A DNA stretch of 64,000 bases from Rhypophila decipiens (Eukaryota; Ascomycota; Sordariomycetes; Sordariales; Naviculisporaceae): positions 62,001-126,000 of the forward strand of contig MU858139.1 of the NCBI GenBank assembly GCA_033297075.1. Direction: 5' to 3'. The first letter of the stretch is position 1. Each line of letters opens with the position of its first letter. This document shows, piece after piece, positions 23,584 through 35,662 of the stretch. The translations under genes and the position numbers were made by a program. The notes beneath the pieces are model-generated. The model made no database searches, was not told the origin of the DNA, and was given only the letters and a program-made list of their open reading frames with translations.

Positions 23584-26500
23584 GATTTGGCCTGTCTGCC
23601 TTAAACTAATATGAAGTTGGTATGTATATAGCCTGAGCGATGAGGAGATGTCCCAGAGTAATGATGGTGAATTGTTTGTCTCATTTACCAAGTCTCGAAT
23701 CCAGCATGTCGGTCTGATATTTATGCTTTTTCCTTTTCCTTCGTAAAGGCTTTCTTAAACCTCGAGGAGGCTCTGTTTAGTATTCTGTCTTTGAGGTGAG
23801 TGTGTCACTGGGCTGTTGTGACAACCTTCTTGATGATGTTGGTGGTAGAGGTGTGGTGATACACCAAGTGGTGTTACTGACTATAAGACGAGGAGGCGCT
23901 AGTATACTGAGTTTCCATCGCCTCTGTGCTGCATCCTGTCCGGTGAGTCGGCTGACGCTTTTCCCTTCGGTGTAATGCTGTCACACCTGCTCATCAAACT
24001 GTTGGCTTCCTTGGTGGAGGTCTAACGTAGAGGTATAAGTTGGGCACCAGTGGTGATGGGGGCTACAAATGTGACCCCTCCTGTCCGTGACTGATGGTGG
24101 TGATCGTTGACCGAATCTTCTTTGCTAGACCTATGCCAGTCTGCATCTTTGGTTCGTCAAATTCACTGGTCCCGGATCACGGAAAGGGATTCTGGATCTA
24201 CTCGTCTCTCGGCAGAATGAAAGAAGGGACCATGTTATCAACCCATCATCGAGACATGAAGGTGTCCAAAGTAAACCGTGTTCGAAATACTTGCAAGATC
24301 GAGGGGATGAGCTGATACCTTGACTTGCAATGCCATCTTCTGCTACATTCGACTGCGGGAAGGCTTTGCTCGCAGCGAATTGCTTCAACAGCATATCTGT
24401 TCTGTATTGGTGGACGCTTCTTCACGCGGACCAAAGGTAACTGTTCACGGCGTCTCTCTTCTAACTTCATACCTACTGGGCGTATGTGGCGTTGTGTGGA
24501 TCACAGTTAGCCCTCGGCATGATTCCCATGACATGAAGTTGATCCTCGCCGCCGAGCCGCTGATACGGAATTATCCTCGATCATCTACAAGATCGTCAGC
24601 AAATCCAGCAGTCTTGCAAGAACGGATCGGTGGTCTGGATTGCGAATGGAATAGCCAAAGTCATCGTGAAAGTGATTTGCACATAATAATTACCGGAACC
24701 AAGTTATATGTGTATTGTCGTAAGCTATAATCCCATATTACGTCCAGCTACTTTTGGTATTCAGGATCATCTGCTGCTGCGACTCTGCCATTGAACTCAC
24801 AGAGATAGCTGTTACTCACTGTTGGGATAGTTAACCGGGTACGTGATAATACCAAACGAACACTTATATGAAGCTTGTAAGTGCAAGCATCATTGATAAT
24901 CGCGGAATCTGTTGTCTTGTCCGGTATCCAAGGAGCTAAGTGCTACTACTCAAGTGAAAGAGGTATTGCATTAACCCCTTAGGGATATCTTGAAGGTGCA
25001 ATTTCTGCCCAAGCCAGAATTTTATTCCTGTTCTGAGTGATGATGGAGTAGTGCTTGCCCATCTCATTGGACCACATCCCCCGGGCCAATACAAGCTGTA
25101 GGTGTAAGTAAGTGTGTAATTAATAACTAGCCCCCAAAGGGGCTGAGAAATGCGGCCAGCATTTTCGGCCACTCCCTGTTGGTTCTACTCACTGGACCTC
25201 GTCTAAACCACGTATATACCTCCGCGGTCTCTAATAACCAGTAAATTCTGTTTTACTCGAGGATGGATGGCTGTGCAATGAATGTTAAGAACACCTCCTT
25301 TATATCATGAATCCCAGAGGTTCTCGTGAACCGAGGTACATATGAACAATATGCTCATGAAAGACTTGCACAAGATACAACAGAATATTCAAAGATACAA
25401 AGCTTTGAGGCTTACTCTCAGATACACCGACTTTTGCAACCATCGAGACCATCTTGCCCAAATGCATATGGCTTTGGGGGGCTTCATTTCCTTCTCAGCC
25501 CAAGAGATGGTCCGCCTTGGCACGGCGACAACAGCAATCCTCCCATGATCTACCGTCCACGGTCCGCTCGGCTCCCCAGACCAAGATGAGACAAATGAGC
25601 GAATCACACAAACCGGAGGTGGGAGAAATCGGACGTATCTCCGTCCCCGGTCTCGGTTCTAGTATGTCGCCCATGTATGACATGCTGCCACGAGAGACCA
25701 TCCAGTAACGAAGAAGCCATCACAAGATACTCAGCCACTCAGCCAAGTAGTAACCGTCCCACTCCAATGCTATGTGACGAGAGTCGGGCGTCGTTGCTCG
25801 AGCCGTATTTAGCTGCCTCGGACGGATAGATAATAAAAGGCTTGCCTCATTCTCTTCATTGGGTAAGAGTGGGTTCATATTGGTTTATATCATGAGTTTG
25901 AACTTCATAGGCTCCTCACTACACCGAAGACCGGTTTGTGCCACGTATGCCTCAATCTGCTTGGTCCCTGCTGTACGGGAAAAGTGAAGTTCATGAAGTA
26001 TGGTCAACCTCCTGCTCCAAGGGCCGGTCAGCCTTCACTTGCCATGAAGACACCTGGCCCTGCATCGTGATATCCCACCGCTTATACCGGACACCTACAA
26101 GATAGGTACATGTACCCGCGCCACGATATGCACGTATCGGTCACACGCTGTCTGCAAGAGATTGGATGCCCGTCATCATGGGCGGTGAGTCTTGCCACGA
26201 TTATGCAGTTGTGGCCTATGAAACTCAAAGTTCCTTTTGATCAACGTTATTTCAAGACCCAAATTACAAAACCAGGTGTCTTCCAGCGCAAGAATGTCTT
26301 GGCAAGGCGACGTAAGGCAAAATGGGCACTCACCATCAGTGAGGCAGAGCATCTGCCAACAGACGGCATTCCTGATGATTCAATGTCTGCCTCGGAGAAT
26401 TGTCCCCGGAGCGGTTCAATATCTTCAATCAGATGGGCTCTATGTTAGAGAGGACGACATGAAGTCATAAGGGCTGCTCAATCGATCTGTGAACGCGCGA

Positions 26501-27141
26501 AACCAACATCGTCATGCAGCCAGGCTGTGCCAAACGTCCATACCAACATCCGATACAACATGCGATGATGATTGAGGTGCAGAAAAGTTGAAAGGTGAAA
26601 AGAGATAAGTCACAGACGACAGGGCTACGATCCTGCATCGGCTGATCTCGATGCGGTACACTGAAAGAACTGCAACTTGGACGACCAACCATCCTCGCCC
26701 TGTGGGTTGACTCAGATAGGCTGAGATAGCAAGTGAAAACCGTCCATGCCAAATGCCAATAGCAATCTCCTTTTCCTTACCCATTACCGCCACGTCCTCT
26801 TCTCTGTCTTTTTTAACCTGTTTCGCCGGTGCCGCAACGGCGAACATATGGCCTGTATTATTCCCAAAATGGGGCCAGATGGGCTTCATATCGGGTGGTC
26901 TTGTAAATTGGAAATGTAAAATGACACCCCTCATACATGTAGACGTCTCGCTACCCGCCTGTGGCTGAGATAGAAGACGGACTTGAGCCATGTTCAAGCC
27001 CTCCTCTAGGGTCTGGTTGGTCTACTGACCTATATTACTTACCGCAGGCTATGCTAACCTCAGATTCCCCAAAGAAGCCAAGACACAAAAGAGCATGTCG
27101 GGCGAAAGAGCTTGAAGAAGCGGCCTCTCACCTTCTCCCCG
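23584..27141. other. Gene-poor stretch of 3.5 kb
   Basis: Only short frames occur. The least noise-like are plus 24320-24730 (136 codons), plus 25342-25548, plus 26110-26448 and minus 26512-26991 (ATG at 26991, just downstream of the cyclase gene on the same strand). None shows a recognisable domain or a coherent exon chain, so none is annotated as a gene. Confidence 0.3.
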
Positions 27142-29736
27142 TCATTGCCCATCATGCTCCAAGTTGCCTCCTTCTCTGTTCAAAGCCATGAGATATCGCC
27201 CCAAGGCAATCATGGGGAAATAATGTCTGTACATGTCATACCCAAAACATACCTGATTCGGATGTCCGACACCAGTGTAGGTCTCTTGCTCCCAAGTCCC
27301 ATTCTCGACTCCTTTCCCTTCACCCTTCAGCCTCTGAATCTCCCGTTCCCTACTCTCGGCGCCCAAAGAACGGCCCATACTGGGTTGATCGGTGCAAACG
27401 ACCTGCGTCTCAATCAAATATCTCACGCCCCTGACAACAGACCCCCTAGTAGGAGGGACATACCTCAACAATGCCATGATCGCCCAAGCGGTCTGTGAAG
27501 GCGTGCTCTCCCCCTTTCCTGCCCGAGCAGGGTCAACAAAAGAATCATCTTGCTCGCCCCATCCGCCGTCGTCGGGATTTTGGACCGATTCGATCCAAGC
27601 CACTCCCTTGGATATCATCTCTTGCACGTGGGGTATATCACCAAAGTAAAAGAGCCCGCAGAGGGCGTTGCTCGTTCCGTAGAGGTAGTTGATTCCCCAG
27701 CGGGCCCAGAAGCCCCCGAAGGGAGCTTGCTGTTTTTGGAGGTAGTTTATTCCTTTCTGGCAGGCAGCATCTATTTCCTTCTCAAAGACGGTTTCTTCCT
27801 CTCTCCTCTTGATTGACGTCTCGTGATCTTCGTCCATTTCTTCCTCGCCAGTCTGCTTGCCTAATATGGGAGGCTCATTTCGAATCATAGCACCTGCCCG
27901 CTCTCTCATCCTTTTCCTCAGCAGCCCAAACATCTCAAGACATCGCCCCGTGACATCCGGACAGCTCGAGTCGCACATGCAGTCCATGTCGGAGAAGAGA
28001 ATCGAATTCCACAGCCACTTGGTCCCGTCCGACGAGTCAAAGGCTGCCCACCCGCCGTCGCCGTTTTGCATTCCTAGACACCACTTCGCTGCGCGGAGGA
28101 TGCGGGCCCATTCCTCTTCTTCTTTGTAGTCTTCACTTGTGCCTGTATGCGCCGAGGAACCTTGGCCCTCCTCCAGGGCATTATCCCCTCCCTGCCCCTC
28201 CCCGTTCGCCTTCCCCTTCGATAGCCCGGTGCTGCCATTTCCCTCCTTGTTGGAACCGACGTGACGATCTTGGGCTTCCAAGAATGCTAAAACGGCGACA
28301 GCTGTGTCGTCCACGTCGGGGAACCACCGGTTCACATACTCAAACGAGTACGAGCCTGGCTGGAGATGCGGGCGGTAAACCTGCCAGTCCCCGATGTCCT
28401 GGTCTCGAATTTCTTTGGATCTGATAAAGTCCAGGGCGTTTCTCACGAGTTCATCGATCTTGTCGTCTTTCTTCCTGCTTCTGCCCTTTCTCGTGGCACA
28501 GCCGCCATCACGGCCCTTTAAGGAGTCTGAAGCGATGGCGGGCAGGTCTTGTCCAGGCTGAGGTCGATAGTGGCAGGCCATAAGGCCGCGTGCCATAAGC
28601 AGTGTATCCCAGATCGGAGAAGTCGATCCCTGGAGGTATTTCCCTCTTTGACCCCTGATAATCTTCTTCGCCCCCTGGCCGTGCACCTTTTCAAGGTGAT
28701 CTGACCGGCCAGAGCCAGACATATCAACATCAGGCCACTCCCTAACATTGGACCGCAGAGCCTCGAGACCGGTTCGTAGCTGGCGAGAAGAACAAGGGAC
28801 GTGACCCTCGAGAGCAAGACACTGTAGGTACAGGCACAGACAGATGGTGAAGCCGCCGTAGGGGCCCTCGGGGTCTTGGCGGTCCATCATGTATCGAATG
28901 CACGCTTCGATGGCGAGACGGCGGGCTGGAAGACGAGAAAGCACCGGATTGAACATGTACAACAGGAGGAGGTCAAGTAGTTGGAAGAGAAACGAGATGG
29001 GATTGGACAGCAATAGTGGGATGCTAGGCTTGGTGTATGGCAGGATCCTGGGTTGGAGGTTTGCGCTTCCGGGAGTACTACTGGTACACCATAGCTCGTC
29101 CAGGTAAAAAGGTACCTCGGAAGAACTGACCGTTCTCGGGAGCGGATAAACAGGCTCATATGCCCTCAGCACAAGCAACGGGACGATAATAGTCCGCGCC
29201 CACATGCCCGTCCGGAAGATACTCAACGGGGACCAAGTAGGCAGAAAGATCAGCTCAGGCGGAAGCTGCGGGATAGAGGACCAAGAGAGGATCCCAAACA
29301 TGGCGAGGAAGACACGTGTCGTGTTACGGACCTTCTCGATACCACCATGTTCAAGAATCCAAGTCCGGGCTTTCTCCATGATCGGGTGGGAGGGCGAGAA
29401 GCCCATCATTTTGAGGGCCATGTATGTCTCGACCGTCACGGAGAGGCTCCCGCCGTAAGGGTACTTTGGTGCCAGAGCCCATGAGCCATCTTCTTCTTGG
29501 GCTGAGAGGAAGAACCGGATGAAAGACTTGCGGTCTGCCTCGCTGATGGGCTGGTTGAGGGAGAGGAGAGTAAAGATGTACTGCGTTGTGAAGGTCGTGT
29601 CGGAGAGGAGAGGGCCTGCCCAGTGGCCGTCTGGATGGACAAGAAGCTTGGCGTGCTCGGTTGCGAGGCGGATGGCTCTTTCTGTTTGGTGTTTGAGGGG
29701 CATGGTTTGTTTACGGTCCTCGGTAATGGTGTCCAT
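27142..29736 (-). CDS. Squalene-hopene cyclase-type triterpene cyclase
   Basis: An intronless gene of 864 residues starts at ATG 29736; the frame's earlier TTG is not used. The N-terminal PDGHWAGPLLSDTTFTTQYI and QEEDGSWALAP segments, SPIWDTLLMARGLM, the catalytic FPDVDDTAVAVLAFLEAQ (the DxDD acid, about 474-477), the QW-type repeats NGDGGWAAFD and NPDDGGWGEQ, and the closing MYRHYFPMIALGRYL are all hallmarks of prenyltransferase-fold cyclases. DVDDTA identifies the squalene (not 2,3-oxidosqualene) class. The expected reaction is protonation-driven cyclisation of squalene to a hopane-type triterpene on a membrane. The protein is about 200 residues longer than bacterial enzymes because of hydrophilic low-complexity insertions near residues 410-435, 490-540, 615-655 and 790-820. 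No P450, glycosyltransferase or other tailoring gene is adjacent. Confidence 0.9.
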   Translation of the reverse strand: MDTITEDRKQTMPLKHQTERAIRLATEHAKLLVHPDGHWAGPLLSDTTFTTQYIFTLLSLNQPISEADRKSFIRFFLSAQEEDGSWALAPKYPYGGSLSVTVETYMALKMMGFSPSHPIMEKARTWILEHGGIEKVRNTTRVFLAMFGILSWSSIPQLPPELIFLPTWSPLSIFRTGMWARTIIVPLLVLRAYEPVYPLPRTVSSSEVPFYLDELWCTSSTPGSANLQPRILPYTKPSIPLLLSNPISFLFQLLDLLLLYMFNPVLSRLPARRLAIEACIRYMMDRQDPEGPYGGFTICLCLYLQCLALEGHVPCSSRQLRTGLEALRSNVREWPDVDMSGSGRSDHLEKVHGQGAKKIIRGQRGKYLQGSTSPIWDTLLMARGLMACHYRPQPGQDLPAIASDSLKGRDGGCATRKGRSRKKDDKIDELVRNALDFIRSKEIRDQDIGDWQVYRPHLQPGSYSFEYVNRWFPDVDDTAVAVLAFLEAQDRHVGSNKEGNGSTGLSKGKANGEGQGGDNALEEGQGSSAHTGTSEDYKEEEEWARILRAAKWCLGMQNGDGGWAAFDSSDGTKWLWNSILFSDMDCMCDSSCPDVTGRCLEMFGLLRKRMRERAGAMIRNEPPILGKQTGEEEMDEDHETSIKRREEETVFEKEIDAACQKGINYLQKQQAPFGGFWARWGINYLYGTSNALCGLFYFGDIPHVQEMISKGVAWIESVQNPDDGGWGEQDDSFVDPARAGKGESTPSQTAWAIMALLRYVPPTRGSVVRGVRYLIETQVVCTDQPSMGRSLGAESREREIQRLKGEGKGVENGTWEQETYTGVGHPNQVCFGYDMYRHYFPMIALGRYLMALNREGGNLEHDGQ

Positions 29737-31179
29737 GGTGCTTCTTGGGATCAAGATACTCGGCGTGTGTTTGCTTGGAGGCTGGATTCACTTGGCAACC
29801 TGGGGAACAACATTGGGATACGAGCGTAAGCAGATATAAGTACGATGAATGGCACACAGCTTCCCAAGCAAGGTCGAACTATGAGTATGGCGTATCAGTC
29901 CCCGGATAGGGATTGTCCGGTGACACTGTCGCGGACCATGTCCAATACTTTGGGTATCGGGCATCCTCGTCGGCCCTCCGAGCCCACCAGTACCATCAAC
30001 CCTGGCAGTGAGCAGTGGGATATTGTGGTGTGAGCTAAGCAGCCATCATAAAGAGCCCGACTCTGCGACCATACAGTCTGGACTGGTAGAGTAATCCCGG
30101 GAATATCCAGGAGCTTCGGGGAGATCAGAAGTGTACGGCAGCGAAGATCCCAATAAGGTGCCGAGGCCTTCCCGACAGATCCAGGGTCCTTTTGTGGCAG
30201 CTGACATGGTGCTTGGTAACTCTCTGATACTGTCACGGAGTTTAAAGTACACCAAGCTCCTGGGTTCAAGTGGTAGAGGCTGTGAGACATGTTTCGGACT
30301 TGGCAGCCCCGGATTCCCTTCTTTTATCGATCAGAGTTGCAAGCTGAGCTCTGGTGCAGTAAGAGGGCAGCAACGGGCAACTGGTCGGAGAAAAAGAACA
30401 ACATGCATACTTATCCATGTAGTACAGCCGAGGCCGGAGCCAATGATGAACCTTTGGGTAACCTAATCAGCTCGTCAGTGGGCATTCGGGCGTTTGCCAG
30501 GGGTTTGAAGTAAACACCGGCTCACTCAGTCCATTCACCTGTCAATATCATCAGTCTTCGGACCAGATGTCGAGCAACGTCGCGATGCTCCCTCCACCTC
30601 TTCATCCCCGGCCAACGAACGACCATCTCGACATCAGAACCCAGGTTCCTGGAGCCAGCGTGAAAAAGACAGGACAATAAAAAGGTGGATTAAAAAGTGT
30701 ATTTTGGGCCTTCCCAGCCAGATCATAAGTACTGAGTAAGGTGGTCCCTGTTTTCCCAAACTCCAAGAGGGATAACTATAGCACATATCAGCCTGAGTGA
30801 CAAATACTCCGCTGATGTCTCGGCTGGACACCTCTAGCCAACCACCCGAACCCTGGTCGTCACAGTCTATGTTTGCTGCCGCCCTCAAATGCGTGAAAAC
30901 CTTTATATAACAAAATTACAGTGGAAAAGAGAGGCCGATGAAAAGTAAAACATGACGTAGTACACGAACCCAGGCCCAACGGGCGGCGTCAGCTCTTGTT
31001 GAGACTGGGATCAGAGGTGAAGGAAAGTGGTGGTATGTAGAGTTGAGATGTGTGACTTTGCGCGCGCCATGCGCTTGCTCGTCGTCGGAACGCAGCATGT
31101 GAGACTGCAGCTTGAAGTCGCTTCACCGGTCCCATCGTTCGGCGGTCGTTGGTCTCGTTCCAAGGCTTTCAGACGCATT
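29737..31179. other. Intergenic between cyclase and TIM17
   Basis: No frame with protein-like features on either strand. It must hold the cyclase promoter and TIM17 3' flank; no specific sites can be named. Confidence 0.4.
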
Positions 31180-32148
31180 TTATGCGAGAACCTGTTCGTT
31201 CGATGGGGGTGGTAATGGTGCCTGGAAAAAAATATCTCGTCAGTCATTTGCTGCGCCTTTCATCCTTGTCCTAGACTCACCTCCAACTTTGTCGATCCAG
31301 CCATCATCTTTTGGAAACCGATGCCGACACCCTCGATGACTGCGAGAAGCACCGCGCATCCAATAGCACCGTTCCGGGCGGCTTTGTAGCCTCCGCGGAT
31401 GGCGAGGGAGCCACCTGTGAACTGCATGTTGTTAGATCTTGCGTCAAACTCAGGCGGCTCGCCGGAAAAAAACTCACGAAGCCCGCTATGATTGAATTCC
31501 AAGGATCCTCCTTCTTCCTGACGCCCTTGACGGCGCAGTCGTATGTGCTAAAGAGTCCTCCCCAGACGCCGAAGTTGCCACTGAGAGAAAAGTTGTCAAT
31601 AACCGTAGAAGGTTTTCAGGGAGGTATTCGTTTCGTACCCGAGAACTGGCGCTCTGGCCTTGATGCTATGTAGGTTATCAGCTTCTGCCGGGAAGGGAAT
31701 GTCGGGATATGTGGACTTTCGTACGCTGTGATGGCGCCAATACGTCTCTCGCCGTATGGGCTGTTGCGAAAGCCCTTGATTCCGTGCCACAACGTGCTGT
31801 TGGCGAGTTAGCATGAGCTATTATGTCTAGAATACGTGAATTTGATTCGAGGAACTCGTGGTGAACTCGGTAGGATCGTGAGAAAGGATTGCGGTCTGTT
31901 CGCGATGTGTAGAATTGGAAACGTACCCGCCAATGGCGCCCATGGCTGTGAAGTCGCAAGAGTCAGTAAGTGTTATTTATGGCTCTGGGAGAAATGGCAC
32001 GACTTACCAAAAGCGCCACCGAAATCAGCTTTTCGAGGAGACAAAGTTAGTGATTCTATTCCAGCCCAAGTCACGATGCGGCGAGCGGCTCACAGAGGAT
32101 GACAAAGGGACATGGGTCTCTGGTATGGTCGAGCGTCTGGTGAGACAT
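31180..32148 (-). CDS. TIM17: Mitochondrial import inner membrane translocase subunit Tim17
   Basis: Eight exons: 32148-32094, 32028-32008, 31945-31927, 31796-31725, 31665-31639, 31580-31478, 31421-31281 and 31221-31180. The total is 480 nt, 159 residues plus stop, the normal length for Tim17. The joined product starts [18 protein letters not shown] and contains SDFGGAFAMGAIGG, the signature [35 protein letters not shown], the charged [19 protein letters not shown] loop and [20 protein letters not shown]. This is a four-helix Tim17/22/23 protein of the TIM23 presequence translocase in the mitochondrial inner membrane, required for import of matrix preproteins. Every intron has GT-AG ends. Exons 2, 3 and 5 are only 21, 19 and 27 nt, so simple gene finders will miss or garble this gene. 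Confidence 0.93.
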
Positions 32149-32791
32149 GTTTGCTGATTTCTGGGGGGTAGCGTCTGCGGACAAGGCGATGGAGGATTTC
32201 GGTTGCGGAGGATAGGAATTCGGTGGACTGTCGCGACTTCACGATTGCGGTCGGTTTGGAAGGTCTGGAGTTTCGTCGCAGGATGGCAAGGTCCGTGCCC
32301 CAAACTTTTTTCGCCAGGGGTCGTTGCCGCTTTTGACTGGGCGTCGGGTCAGGGCGGGCCCACTTTCGGCGCCCCACTCCTCCACGACGTCACGGTTCCG
32401 ATCACTTCAAGGCCTCCCTCACAATAAAGTTTGGTGGTTCATGTCAGATTTCTCGGATCTTCATGTCTCGACAGGACTTTAGCTGATATTCCGGATTTTG
32501 GGGAATGGAATTCGAAAGAGACCAGGCTATAGATATTCGGGAAGAAGCACCCGCTCCAAAGGCATAGTCCCTGTGCATGGCAAATCACAGATGGGGACGA
32601 GGGTCGTGATGGGTGTGCGTGCCCTCTTCTTTTGATATATTATGGAGGAAGCAGCGGACGAACGACCCAAAGAAGTTCAGAAAGAGCTTTCTGGACCACT
32701 GTGCCCGAGTACGAGGCTTGCATGTGATCGCCGAGCATGAATAACTGACAGACCAACTCATATAAGCTACCGTATTCGGGTCCTAAAAGAA
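32149..32791. other. Intergenic
   Basis: Upstream flank of TIM17 and downstream flank of the GH79 gene. No coding signal seen. Confidence 0.4.
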
Positions 32792-34363
32792 TTACTTGAA
32801 AGTAACCAAGATAGCCTGGCTATCCCGTACACTCACCTTCCCATTGGCCGGGACATCCTCAACCGTAAGCGTCCCAAACGGCGCACCATCCATAAAAGAT
32901 TGCCCAGCCCAGGTAACATTCCCCGTAAACTTCTCATCCACCGCCGGCGCGGTCATCCTCTTGACCGTGGCCCCCCGATGCTGCCCAACATCAACATTTA
33001 CCGTCCTCCGAGAGCTAGCCCCATTCCCGCTGTTATAATGCGGCTTCATATTCAAAATCACCAACCTCTTGATCTTCTCCCCGACGTACACCGCATAAGC
33101 CGAAAACTCGATCTCCTTTAATGGAGCAGGCGTCTTGAGCGCGGCGATCCGCCCACCGTCCGCCAGTGCCTCAGCAACCAACAACTGAGAGACAAAAACC
33201 GGCAGTACCCTCGCCTTCCCCCTCTTGCTCGAATCAATGGGATATAACAAGCTATACGAGCTAAACCCCGGAGTCCCATCATCGCCCGGCGTGTTCAGCT
33301 GCTGGTTGCTCTGGAAGACCAGCGTAGCTCCCTGATGGAGGTGGACACTTGTGGCGTTTCGTACGGCATAAATCAACTCGACGTCGGCCGTCCAGAGGGC
33401 TTGGGCGAACGTATCGCTCACGCCTGGTTTGCCGGAACAAGCAATGGAATTGAACTCGCCAATGGCCCAGCTCGCGCCCGCGTCCATGGCTGCTTTGGCG
33501 GAGGGGTAAATCTCTTTGTCTGCGTAACGGAGGAGGTCGGTGTGGTTGAGGATGTTCTCGATGGTAGCTCGTTTTTCGCGGGCTGGATCGCAGGTTGCAA
33601 AGGCGTAGGAATGGATGCTGTATTGGCCTACCTGGCCTGTTTTGTTGATGCCCGCGGGAATGAGATCGCTTGGTCGGACTTTGAGGGCAGTGATGTCGGT
33701 TGTTGCAGAAGAAGCCCACCAGCTGCCCTTGCTCGCGTTGGATATGCTCTCCCCGATGGTCGAGACGAAGCGCTGCCACTCGGAGATGTACGACTCTGTG
33801 CTTCCCTTCCAACGTGAGGAAGGATAGTTGGTTGGTTCGTTGCCTAGCTCGTAGTAGATGATCTTGTCGCCTTGGAGCTCGTAAGAGGCTTTGGCGAGAT
33901 CTCGCGCGATGGGGATGGATTGGTTGCCGAAGTTGAGGGTTGACACGAATTTTGTGCCCGCGGGGAAGTTGGACCATTGTTTGTAGAAAGAGGGACCGAT
34001 GGTGGTGCGGTATATTCCGCCTTTGCCGTTCTCTGTGCGGACCACCGACGTCTTTTGGGTCGGAGAGTAGATCATGCTGTCCATGGTGATTCCGCCTGCG
34101 CGGATGATGGGGCGCACGCCGCGCGAGTGGAGGTGGTTCATGAGGGTGAAGGTGAGGTTGCGTGGGGAGTCGGGCTCGCCAAAGAATTCAGTCCAGAAGG
34201 CAGGTTCGAACGAGTACGAGAGGAACTGGGGCGTATGTGGCTGGGAGATGGGCGACGATGGCGATTTGAGATCGAGAACAACATTCTCGTCTGCTGCTGA
34301 GACGCCATGCTGTTGGAGGGCAGCGAGGGCCCCGGCCAAGGATGTGGTCGAGAGGAGCTTCAT
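32792..34363 (-). CDS. Secreted GH79-family glycosidase (beta-glucuronidase-like)
   Basis: A single-exon 523-residue protein with ATG at 34363. The first 23 residues form a signal peptide (MKLLSTTSLAGALAALQQHG...AADE). The TIM-barrel catalytic domain shows RPIIRAGGITMDS, the acid/base glutamate in YYELGNEPTNYP (Glu176) and the nucleophile in WAIGEFNSIACSG (Glu303), the usual GH79 arrangement. A C-terminal beta-rich domain (from about residue 400) matches the GH79 C-terminal extension. Several N-x-S/T sites (for example NLT, NQS, NHT, NAT) fit secretion. Known family members act on glucuronides of arabinogalactan proteins or related glycans; the precise substrate is inference. No neighbouring cell-wall degradation genes. 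Confidence 0.88.
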   Translation of the reverse strand: MKLLSTTSLAGALAALQQHGVSAADENVVLDLKSPSSPISQPHTPQFLSYSFEPAFWTEFFGEPDSPRNLTFTLMNHLHSRGVRPIIRAGGITMDSMIYSPTQKTSVVRTENGKGGIYRTTIGPSFYKQWSNFPAGTKFVSTLNFGNQSIPIARDLAKASYELQGDKIIYYELGNEPTNYPSSRWKGSTESYISEWQRFVSTIGESISNASKGSWWASSATTDITALKVRPSDLIPAGINKTGQVGQYSIHSYAFATCDPAREKRATIENILNHTDLLRYADKEIYPSAKAAMDAGASWAIGEFNSIACSGKPGVSDTFAQALWTADVELIYAVRNATSVHLHQGATLVFQSNQQLNTPGDDGTPGFSSYSLLYPIDSSKRGKARVLPVFVSQLLVAEALADGGRIAALKTPAPLKEIEFSAYAVYVGEKIKRLVILNMKPHYNSGNGASSRRTVNVDVGQHRGATVKRMTAPAVDEKFTGNVTWAGQSFMDGAPFGTLTVEDVPANGKVSVRDSQAILVTFK

Positions 34364-35662
34364 CGTAAAATAAAGCCTGTATGGCGTTCAACTTGGCTAA
34401 TCACTGCGAGGGAGTCTGCTGATGCTGGTGTTGAAAAGAAAACCTCATGGACCTCCTTTTCAACATCGAGACTCACGTCGACTAAATGCCATTGAGGACA
34501 TCAATTGCAAGCCCCGCTTGATTGCCAATGGCCGGGGATAATTCACCCGCGGATCGCGACAGCGCTGGGTAATAAGAACCCGTCCACCCGGTTAAGATCT
34601 ACGGACGTGATTTTTCCATCGTGCGGGGAGAGAGACGGTCTGACATCGATGCAACGGTGCTCGGAAACAAATGCGAGACTATTCATGAAATGAGTACATT
34701 CAGAATGCTGTCTTTGCGAGCGAATGGAGGGAAAGGATCTAGCGTGGAGCAGACATGTGGTGTTGCTGCCGGCCGCTAGGACTTGCTTGAGTGAACTGGC
34801 GATTGACAGCTTCACCAAGACGACTACGACGACCACAGAAAAATTGACATGAATCATCTGCAAACATGGCGTACTAATCTACGATGATGATCTGACAACG
34901 ACATCTCTCTTGCATGTGAGCGGTCGATTGGGTGTTGTCTCGGCAAATTCTCTGCTCAGCGAAGACGAGGTCGATGATGTTTGGGTGAAGAATCCTCAGC
35001 GCGAGAGGGGTTTATACTCTTTTGAGCTGGTCCGTGCGCAGGGCCTGAGGCAGGAGAGGGCGAGGTTTTGCCGAGTTGAGTTCTTGATGTGCCTTCCTGT
35101 TGAGAGGGCGAGAGCCTCATGTGCGGGATCGTCGGGCGGCACTCGGGAGTCGGGGAGAGGTGGTTGCCGGTGAAGCGAGCCATCATGGCGGTAGGAAGTC
35201 AACCACACCTTCCACTCCCACGAGGTGGGCTCTGGCCTTCACACCCGACCGGCGGCAGTCGGGCAATGGTGAAGCCCTTCGCGGGAGAGTGGAGTCAGTG
35301 GACCGCAAAGCTCCTCAGCCCGAGGCTTTCTCAGCAGCAGACATCCGTCGTATCTGTCATGCACATGACTGCGCACATCGACCTCGTCGCCGTTTGTTCT
35401 TGAAGTTCCCGCCCTTTCGATGTGCTCCGCGGTCCGCCCCTCATCGGCTCTTGTGCTTTCCGCCACAGAAAGAGCCCCAAAACTCAAGATTGTTGCTGGC
35501 TAAACTTGAAGGAGAGCAACCGATCCATTGCGGTCAACGCCGTCTATTTCCCGTTCCCGGAATAATGAAAGTGCCGCCGTCTAACCAGAACAACATGGAT
35601 ATCCGTACAAATGAAACGGGAAGGAAAGATACAACCATTCCATTCAAGACAGGGCGTATGGA
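34364..35662. other. Intergenic, no supported gene
   Basis: Two overlapping frames (plus 35100-35714, minus 34956-35208) are shadows of each other. A minus-strand frame at 34543-34863 has a hydrophobic valine-rich start reminiscent of a signal sequence, but its continuation is featureless. Nothing is annotated. Confidence 0.35.

Noticed and set aside
26512..26991. Minus frame directly downstream of the cyclase gene
   Set aside because: Has an ATG but featureless sequence; more likely 3' flank. Not a missing piece of the cyclase, whose C-terminus is complete.
27255..27280. Possible intron near the cyclase C-terminus (GTATGT donor-like site)
   Set aside because: Would be about 26 nt, too short, and removing it would delete part of the conserved MYRHYFP segment.
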